Assembly (NCBI GenBank): GCA_030671945.1
Contig: DAOVHJ010000149.1
Coordinates: 1-6,655 of the forward strand
Direction: 5' to 3'
Source of the DNA: Candidatus Heimdallarchaeota archaeon
GTDB lineage: Archaea > Asgardarchaeota > Heimdallarchaeia > JABLTI01
Length of the DNA stretch: 6,655 bases
Positions 1-5,056 of the stretch are shown one piece after another. A model generated the notes under the pieces. It saw only the letters and a list, made by a program, of their open reading frames with translations, had not been told where the DNA came from and searched no databases. Each line of letters starts with the position of its first letter. Within the stretch, counting starts at the first letter, position 1. The translations under genes and the position numbers were made by a program.

Positions 1-193
1 ATTACTGAGTCTATTTCAATCATTTCCTCAAGAAGAGAAAAAAGATATTTAGTGTCTATTTTTGAATGGACTTTTTCTTTAATTTCTTTTAGACTACTCG
101 ATTGGAAACTTCCTATAATATAGAATACAATTAAGAATTGGTTATAATAAATTCTCCTAAAAAAAGAAATAAAGAAAGTGAAGAAAGGAAGAT
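1..193. other. Left-edge region without an assignable gene
   Basis: I cannot assign a confident gene here. On the minus strand one frame stays open from about 200 down to position 1 (roughly 66 codons) and reads like a helical, charged protein (for example SLKEIKEKVHSKIDTKYLF). It has no ATG, GTG or TTG start until an ATG at 23-21, leaving only seven codons in the window. An AGGAG-like sequence lies on the minus strand at 158-154 with no usable start behind it. On the plus strand, two frames entering from the left end at stops at 50-52 and 121-123, so either could be the tail of a gene lying to the left. The edge prevents a choice. Confidence 0.3.
159..193 (-). terminator. Pyrimidine-rich candidate terminator of the transporter gene
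   Basis: Directly behind the transporter stop codon, the minus strand is almost entirely C and T with several T runs, ending in seven consecutive T at 165-159 or thereabouts. There is no convincing hairpin. Archaeal polymerases can terminate on such U-rich tracts without a stem, so this is the likely transcript end. The assignment is inferred from position and composition only. Confidence 0.4.
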
Positions 194-1690
194 TTATTCT
201 TCACTCTTTTTCTTATCATACAATCCGATATACGGAGCTCGTTCGCCTTTATCGTATCGTTTATACGGATCCTTGATGAATGCAACCAAAATCTCTCCAA
301 TTATGAAGAATAGCAGTATGCTTGCTAAAGCTATTCTAAAGGAATGATTGGCTGATAATGCCATTTTGATCCCCAGATACATCATGCCTGAGAATATCAA
401 TGGAGAGGCAATTGCACTAACCCTTCCTGCAATCTTTTGGAAGCCATTGTATTGAGCAAGTTTAGAGGGTGGAGCTAGCACCATAATAAACTGACGACCA
501 ACAATCCATATACTACCAAAACCTATACCGATACAAATTGCTCCAAAAAACCTAATCCACCATTGAAATTCGTATGTAACCGGGACAAAAATCGCACCAT
601 TAAAAACCAATTCAGTTTTGTACTGAAGTCCAGCTAACATAGTAAAGACAATTGCAGCCATCCAAGCTATTCCACTGATGAGGAAAGTATTTTTTGGACC
701 TTTGGCTCTCAATACTCGACCCGTAACGAATCCGAACACAATAGAGAGTAAAATTCCGGATAAAATAATAATATAAGTCAGGGTAGAATTATCAACTCCT
801 ACTGCACCTTCAATTACAGGAACCATAAAGAGAATAGTCGTATTTGCCGCATCAACTAAGAAAAACCATCCAATGAAGAATAACAATGAATTTTTATCCT
901 TAACAATTGTTTTTAGTGACTCTTTCAAAGAGCCAAGAGATTTCTTCAAATTTTCCCTTGGTTTTAATCCACTGGGGTTTTCCACTTCTTTGTGGAAGAG
1001 ATATGGTATAGAAATTAGTATAATTATAATTCCAGAAACTAAGAAAACATAGCGTAGATTACCTGTGTTAACTTGAGGGATTGGTTCATTTGCAAGCTCC
1101 CAAATATTTGTGTTTACAGGGGTCCATTTTTCTGCAGAGCCAAGTCCATTAAGAACTAACCCGACAAGAACACCAATAATTGAACCAAAAGCAGCTATTG
1201 CTCCACCTATAGCTTGAGTGGTACTTCGATCTTCTGTTTGAGCAATAAAAGGTATTTGAGAATCATAGAGCATTCGACCATTTTGATACATGAAATTCGC
1301 GATTACGAATAATCCACATGCCCACCAGAAGTTTTCCCATACAGCCATAAGTATTGTAGATGTGACCATTACAGCAGCAACTATAATTACCATAATCTTC
1401 CTTTTACCAAGAGTATCAGAAACTGCGCCAATTATTGGACCCAACAATGCTACGAGGAGATTTGATCCCGCCATAACAATGGATACAATTACGAAAGTAT
1501 TGATATAACTCCAACCGTTTAGAACACCTAGGAGCATAGCAAAGGGCGTAAATGCCAAGCTTATCACTGCTTGCGAAAAGAAGGTATCAGCTAAATCGTA
1601 ACTGTACCACAAGAAGGAATTTCTTCTACTTGTTTTCTTTGACTCCAAAGATGTTTCTTTTAAGTCTTTATTTGATATTTCTTCAGTCAT
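194..1690 (-). CDS. UMF1/Atg22-like Major Facilitator Superfamily transporter
   Basis: Predicted 498-residue integral membrane transporter with about 12 hydrophobic segments after a charged cytoplasmic N-terminus (residues 1-25). It opens with a YDLADTFFSQ segment (31-40), matching the YDFANSAF-like opening of the UMF1 group. A motif-A-type cytoplasmic loop, GPIIGAVSDTLGKRK, lies at 84-98. A YDSQIPFIA segment follows at 142-150, and in the C-terminal half APPSKLAQYNGFQKIAGR with a downstream SPLIF (about 406-433) resembles the PPxxxAExFGLYxxxGR...GPLxF signature of that group. A polar outward loop occupies about 181-212 and a charged central loop about 234-265. The start is supported by an AGGAG at 1702-1698, seven bases upstream. 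The family includes yeast Atg22, a vacuolar amino-acid effluxer, and many prokaryotic members of unknown substrate, so substrate and direction are unknown. It is transcribed divergently from the glycerol-3-phosphate dehydrogenase. Confidence 0.85.
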   Translation of the reverse strand: MTEEISNKDLKETSLESKKTSRRNSFLWYSYDLADTFFSQAVISLAFTPFAMLLGVLNGWSYINTFVIVSIVMAGSNLLVALLGPIIGAVSDTLGKRKIMVIIVAAVMVTSTILMAVWENFWWACGLFVIANFMYQNGRMLYDSQIPFIAQTEDRSTTQAIGGAIAAFGSIIGVLVGLVLNGLGSAEKWTPVNTNIWELANEPIPQVNTGNLRYVFLVSGIIIILISIPYLFHKEVENPSGLKPRENLKKSLGSLKESLKTIVKDKNSLLFFIGWFFLVDAANTTILFMVPVIEGAVGVDNSTLTYIIILSGILLSIVFGFVTGRVLRAKGPKNTFLISGIAWMAAIVFTMLAGLQYKTELVFNGAIFVPVTYEFQWWIRFFGAICIGIGFGSIWIVGRQFIMVLAPPSKLAQYNGFQKIAGRVSAIASPLIFSGMMYLGIKMALSANHSFRIALASILLFFIIGEILVAFIKDPYKRYDKGERAPYIGLYDKKKSEE

Positions 1691-1697
1691 TTTCTTT

Positions 1698-1702
1698 CTC
1701 CT
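1698..1702 (-). promoter_or_regulatory. Shine-Dalgarno site of the transporter gene
   Basis: The minus strand reads AGGAGA, with AGGAG ending seven bases before the ATG at 1690-1688. This is the clearest ribosome-binding site in the window and fixes the transporter start. The plus-strand genes have much weaker or no such sites. Confidence 0.75.
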
Positions 1703-1744
1703 GTTAGCAAAAAACTATTAGCGTTTCAGTTCTTCTTCAAACTC

Positions 1745-1808
1745 TCTTAAAATTGGAGGGTTGTTTTCTTATCTTTTGTCAAGTTCAATGAGCTGCCCAA
1801 TTTTAAGA
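1745..1808. repeat. Perfect 12-bp inverted repeat in the divergent promoter region
   Basis: TCTTAAAATTGG at 1745-1756 is the exact reverse complement of CCAATTTTAAGA at 1797-1808, with 40 bases between the arms. It lies between two divergent starts, about 55 bp upstream of the transporter ATG on its near side. It may be a pair of half-sites for one regulator, two copies of a core promoter element facing opposite ways (each arm contains a TTTTAA/TTAAAA stretch), or a long-loop hairpin in a leader RNA. The repeat is seen directly; the role is inferred. Confidence 0.55.
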
Positions 1809-1872
1809 ATTAAGCTATTTTGCCAAACCTAGTTCCTATATTTTAATGTTATATTAAATTATTTTGCCAAAA
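1774..1872. promoter_or_regulatory. Three operator-like palindromes spaced 44 bp apart
   Basis: Three copies of an odd palindrome start at 1774 (TTTTGTCAAGT), 1818 (TTTTGCCAAAC) and 1862 (TTTTGCCAAAA), each exactly 44 bp after the one before. The third is a perfect TTTTG-C-CAAAA palindrome; the second keeps TTTG-C-CAAA and the first TTG-T-CAA. Twofold symmetry, equal spacing of about four helical turns and a position between divergent genes suggest binding sites for a dimeric regulator acting on the transporter, the dehydrogenase or both. No regulator gene is seen in the window. Function is inferred. Confidence 0.45.
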
Positions 1873-1897
1873 TTGCTAGTTTCCGTATATTTTAATG
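1809..1897 (+). repeat. Imperfect tandem direct repeat of about 40-45 bp
   Basis: Copy A (1809-1848) and copy B (1853-1897) share ATTAA(G/A)(C/T)TATTTTGCCAAA at their left ends, then CTAGTT, CC and TATATTTTAATG at their right ends. B carries five extra bases in small insertions. The matching stretches are too long and too orderly to be AT-rich coincidence. Each copy contains one palindrome and one TATA-like stretch, so the duplication may have doubled an operator-promoter module upstream of the dehydrogenase. Confidence 0.6.
1886..1897. promoter_or_regulatory. Candidate TATA-like promoter element for the dehydrogenase
   Basis: TATATTTTAATG occurs here and identically at 1837-1848. If archaeal, a TATA box at the second copy would place transcription start roughly 25 bases downstream, near 1915, giving a short leader before the dehydrogenase ATG. 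Another possible box, TTAAAAAA at 1943-1950, would suit near-leaderless initiation close to the second ATG at 1977. In such AT-rich DNA neither is specific, and direction is uncertain. Confidence 0.25.
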
Positions 1898-1958
1898 AGC
1901 TAGATAACATTTAAGTTGTTTCTAATTCTCTAGGAAAAACTCTTAAAAAAACTAAGGT

Positions 1959-3626
1959 ATGTTTTTTTTGTTTAACATGACTTCTATTGCTATCGAACAG
2001 AGGAAAAAGGATTTAGAGCTTTTAGCTAAACATGAATTTGATATCCTCATTGTAGGTGCAGGAATAACGGGCGCTAGTATTGCTTGGGATGCTGCAATGC
2101 GAGGTTTGAAAGTAGCAATTATTGATAAAGAGGATTTTGGAGCAGGAACGAGTAGTGGATCATCAAAACTAGTTCATGCAGGGATTCGATACTTAGCTTA
2201 TGGAGAATTCAAGCTAGTCGGACATGCTTCTCGAGAGAGAATGTGGATGTTTCGAGCTCTTCCTCATATAACAGAACCAATACCATTTTTGATTCCTGTT
2301 TACAAGAAGGGAAAAAATACTTTTGCAAAACTCCTTTTCGCTGGTACAGTATATGATATTTTATCAAAATTCAAAAACACAGACAAAGCTGCTTTTCTTT
2401 CAAAAGATCAAACGTTAGAAAAAATTCCAAATCTTAGAAGTGATACCTTGAAACGTTCATTGTTTTACTGGGATGGAATCATGGATGATGCTCGAGTTAC
2501 CCTCGAAAACATTCTTTCTGCTCGAGAGTATGGAGCTATAGCAGTAAATCATGTTAAAGCTGAGTCATTCATAACTGAAACTGATTCTGAACTCGGAGAA
2601 GTAGTGAAAGGAGTGAATGCCATCGATTCTTTCTCAGAAGAGAAAATCACAATAAAAGCGAAAGTCGTGATAAATACAACTGGTCCATGGACAGATCAAG
2701 TTATAAGAAAACTAGGAGATGAATCGAAACTTCTGAGAATAACAAAAGGAATTCATATTATCACCAAGAAAATTTTTGATAGTAATACTGTAGTCGTTAT
2801 AACAGCTGATGACAAGAGAGGGATGTTTGTGATTCCTTTCAGAAGAAAATATTCATTGATCGGAACAACAGATACCGATTACCAAGACAAATTCGACCAT
2901 GTTCCTGTAACACAGGAGGATATTGATTATGTAGTATCAGCTGTGAATAATGATTTCCCTGGGAGTATAACAAAGGATGATGTAATTAGTGCTTACTCTG
3001 GTTTACGACCACTCATTCTTTCTCCAAAGGCAAAATCAGAGACAGATACCTCAAGATGGTTTGAGATCTTTGAGACAAGACCGAATCTTCTAACTATCAC
3101 TGGAGGGAAATACACTATCTTTCGACATATGGCTGAGAAAGCTGTTGATAAATGTGTCAAAGTTCTCGAGTTAAACAAAAAGGATTATCCGTGCAAAACA
3201 GAGGAGAGTCAACTACACGGTGGAGTAGGAATAACTAACATGATTGATTATTTGAGAAAACATGTTCCTCCTTTGATAAAGAAATATGAGCTGGATTTCG
3301 AAGTAGTGGATCATATCGTTCATACTTACGGTACAGCTCATACAATTATTTTCAATTTAATAGATAAAAATAACAAATTAAAGGAAAGAATAGCAGAAAA
3401 TCGTCCTCATATTTTAGCAGAAATTATCTATATCGTTGAGAATGAGATGTGTCATACACTTAGTGATTTCTTACTTAGAAGAACTCAATTACAATTAATT
3501 GATAATCAAGCATTAGATTGTGTAGAAACTGTTGCAGTAGAAATGGGTAAACTTCTAATGTGGGACAAAAAAAGACAGAAAGAAGAGATAGAGAATTATA
3601 AAAAGGATATAATGTGGAAACCATAA
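1959..3626 (+). CDS. glpD: FAD-dependent glycerol-3-phosphate dehydrogenase
   Basis: Oxidises sn-glycerol-3-phosphate to dihydroxyacetone phosphate with FAD, normally passing electrons to membrane quinone; a peripheral membrane flavoprotein with no membrane helix visible. The Rossmann motif is GAGITG at 33-38, with an acidic residue near D56 ending the second strand. GTSS (63-66) and HAGIRYL (73-79) match the family GTSS...HGGLRYL region. NTTGPWTDQ (239-247), TKGIH (262-266), IGTTDTDY (301-308), SGLRPL (347-352) and TGGKYTIFR (381-389) are further hallmarks of FAD and substrate binding. The C-terminal DAO_C-type domain covers about 425-520, including ENEMCHTLSDFLLRRTQL. At 555 residues it is similar in length to Bacillus-type GlpD. 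The start is uncertain: an in-frame ATG at 1977 (residue 7) begins MTSIAIEQ and fits homologues better, while neither ATG has a good ribosome-binding site. No glpK or glpF lies nearby. Anabolic or glycerol-degrading use cannot be told apart here. Confidence 0.9.
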   Translation: MFFLFNMTSIAIEQRKKDLELLAKHEFDILIVGAGITGASIAWDAAMRGLKVAIIDKEDFGAGTSSGSSKLVHAGIRYLAYGEFKLVGHASRERMWMFRALPHITEPIPFLIPVYKKGKNTFAKLLFAGTVYDILSKFKNTDKAAFLSKDQTLEKIPNLRSDTLKRSLFYWDGIMDDARVTLENILSAREYGAIAVNHVKAESFITETDSELGEVVKGVNAIDSFSEEKITIKAKVVINTTGPWTDQVIRKLGDESKLLRITKGIHIITKKIFDSNTVVVITADDKRGMFVIPFRRKYSLIGTTDTDYQDKFDHVPVTQEDIDYVVSAVNNDFPGSITKDDVISAYSGLRPLILSPKAKSETDTSRWFEIFETRPNLLTITGGKYTIFRHMAEKAVDKCVKVLELNKKDYPCKTEESQLHGGVGITNMIDYLRKHVPPLIKKYELDFEVVDHIVHTYGTAHTIIFNLIDKNNKLKERIAENRPHILAEIIYIVENEMCHTLSDFLLRRTQLQLIDNQALDCVETVAVEMGKLLMWDKKRQKEEIENYKKDIMWKP

Positions 3627-3673
3627 TTGAACAATTTGGTTTCAAGAGAAAAAAGAAATGAGAGAAAACAAAA

Positions 3674-4936
3674 ATGAAAGCAATAATTTGTGAAGAAATA
3701 ATTCCGGTGACAAAAGAACCGATCAAAGAAGGTTTTATTCTAATAGATGACAAAGGGAAAATTACAAAAATTGGTTCAGGCAAGAATGTTCCAAAAGACG
3801 CGGAAATCATTGATGCAAGCAACTCAATTGCGTTTCCAGGTATAGTAGATAGTCATTGCCACGCGACTGTTTTTGAAGAAGGTATAGGAATGGGTTTGCA
3901 AGATGGTAATGAGGGAACAGATCCGATAACTCCTCATGTAAGAGTTTTAGATGCTATCAATCCCGCTGATAAAGGATTACGAAGAGCTGTCGCTGGAGGA
4001 ATAACCACAATTGGCGTTGCTCCTGGAAGTGGGAATGTCGTTGGGGGACAATTAACTACTATTAAAGCTGCTGGAAAAATTGTTGATGATATAATTATCC
4101 AAGAAAACTCCGGTATGAAGTGTGCATTTGGTGAAAATCCGAAGAGATTGTATGGCAGTAGAAATGCTATGCCTTTAACTCGAATGGGCAGTCTTGGATT
4201 GTTCAGACAGTTAATGTTTGAAACAAAAAACTACATTACTAAATTAGAAGAATACCAGAAGAAACTGAAGCAGTACAAAGAAGATTTGAAGAGTTATAAT
4301 GAAAAGAAAAAAGATGAGAAGAATAAGGATTTGAAAAGACCAGAAGAACCAACAAAACCGGATAAGAACATCAAATATGAAGCAATGATCCCAGTTTTTG
4401 AAAAGAAAATACCATTACGAGCTCACGCTCATCAAGCAAATGATATTGTCTCAGCTGTTAGATTAGCAAAAGAGTTTGATGTAAATATTGTCATTGATCA
4501 TTGTAGTGAAGGCCATTTAATTCTTGATTTCTTGGTTAAGAATAAAATTCCAGCTGTTGTAGGACCAACAATGTCTTATAAATCTAAAATTGAAACAAGG
4601 AAGAAAACTTGGAAAACTATTGGTATACTGAATAAGGCGGGAATTTTGGTAGCACTAACATCTGATCATCCAGTAACTCATTGTCAATACCAATTCATCT
4701 ATGGTATATTGGCTCATAGAGAAGGATTATCACGACAAGGAACATTTGAAGTTTTAACTATTAATGGCGCTAAAATCTTAGGTCTTGAGGATAGAATTGG
4801 ATCCTTGGAAGTAGGGAAGGATGCAGATATTCTCTTGCTTAGTGGTGATCCATTAGACGCTCGAACAAAAGTTGAGAAAGTGTTTATTGACGGTAATTTA
4901 GTTTTTGATATTGCAGATGGAGAAGAGTTATTTTAG
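3674..4936 (+). CDS. Metal-dependent amidohydrolase, imidazolonepropionase-like, paralog 1
   Basis: A 420-residue cytoplasmic amidohydrolase-superfamily enzyme (COG1228/HutI-like, closest by motif to the group labelled Met_dep_hydrolase_C). A small beta domain is formed by about 1-55 and 372-415; the TIM-barrel lies between. Probable metal and catalytic residues are H61 and H63 (HCH), H251 and H253 (RAHAHQ), H276 and H281 (DHCSEGH) and D331 (TSDHP). The DGNEGTDPITPHVRVLDAIN stretch (77-96), APGSGNVVGGQ (116-126) and AFGENPKR (151-158) are family signatures. A Lys/Glu-rich insert at about 186-232 is probably helical. The substrate is unknown; imidazolonepropionase itself is unlikely to be the right name. 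It begins 47 bp after the dehydrogenase with a weak GAGAG at 3660-3664, so co-transcription is plausible. After the catalytic Asp it carries PVTHCQ where its paralog has PVVPLQ. Confidence 0.85.
   Translation: MKAIICEEIIPVTKEPIKEGFILIDDKGKITKIGSGKNVPKDAEIIDASNSIAFPGIVDSHCHATVFEEGIGMGLQDGNEGTDPITPHVRVLDAINPADKGLRRAVAGGITTIGVAPGSGNVVGGQLTTIKAAGKIVDDIIIQENSGMKCAFGENPKRLYGSRNAMPLTRMGSLGLFRQLMFETKNYITKLEEYQKKLKQYKEDLKSYNEKKKDEKNKDLKRPEEPTKPDKNIKYEAMIPVFEKKIPLRAHAHQANDIVSAVRLAKEFDVNIVIDHCSEGHLILDFLVKNKIPAVVGPTMSYKSKIETRKKTWKTIGILNKAGILVALTSDHPVTHCQYQFIYGILAHREGLSRQGTFEVLTINGAKILGLEDRIGSLEVGKDADILLLSGDPLDARTKVEKVFIDGNLVFDIADGEELF
4229..4369 (+). other. Lys/Glu-rich coiled-coil-like insert in paralog 1
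   Basis: Encodes residues about 186-232 of the first amidohydrolase: aromatic residues spaced by charged ones (Y187, Y194, Y201, Y208), then a Lys-rich run and a Pro-containing exit (KRPEEPTKPDKN). It interrupts the barrel before the RAHAHQ strand. Family members often have a shorter charged segment here, so this looks like an extended version of a normal family loop rather than a foreign domain. Confidence 0.5.
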
Positions 4937-4971
4937 AGCTGATTTGCTCTCCTCTCCTTTTATTTTTCTTT
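4935..4971 (+). terminator. Candidate terminator after paralog 1
   Basis: A 5-bp stem AGAGC (4935-4939) and GCTCT (4946-4950) with a six-base loop overlaps the stop codon and is followed by a long C/T-rich tract up to about 4971. The stem is weak. The pyrimidine tract alone could end an archaeal transcript. It suggests that paralog 2 is at least partly transcribed separately. Confidence 0.35.
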
Positions 4972-4981
4972 CAACCATTTT

Positions 4982-4998
4982 TTATTATTTAATAATAA
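4982..4998. promoter_or_regulatory. AT-only 17-bp palindrome upstream of paralog 2
   Basis: TTATTATT at 4982-4989 and AATAATAA at 4991-4998 form a perfect inverted repeat around one base, about 60 bp before the ATG of paralog 2. The 120-bp gap has no clear ribosome-binding site before that ATG, so the gene may have a short or absent leader; CTTAATTA near 5016-5023 is a possible TATA-like box. Being entirely A and T, the palindrome may be chance. Confidence 0.25.
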
Positions 4999-5056
4999 TT
5001 GAACCGTGCAAAACGCTTAATTAGCTTGATGATAAAGAAATTTTACGTGATTACCT

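Noticed and set aside
138..347. A 69-codon plus-strand open frame near the left edge
   Set aside because: Most of it lies antisense to the C-terminal coding part of the transporter, and its translation shows no recognisable features.
1774..1905. The 44-bp periodic repeats as a small CRISPR array
   Set aside because: Only about 10-20 bases recur in each unit, two units also share their supposed spacer sequence, and no cas gene is present. Operator-like repeats explain it better.
3627..3673. A terminator between glpD and paralog 1
   Set aside because: The 47-bp gap is rich in A and G on the plus strand with no T-run and no stem, which favours read-through.
3475..3822. A 115-codon minus-strand open frame across the glpD and paralog 1 junction
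   Set aside because: It overlaps two well-supported plus-strand genes, has no family features or ribosome-binding site, and its sequence is what reverse translation of those genes gives.
4229..4369. The Lys-rich stretch of paralog 1 as a frameshift or foreign insertion
   Set aside because: The same insert of equal length is in paralog 2, and the frame continues into conserved RAHAHQ sequence on its far side.
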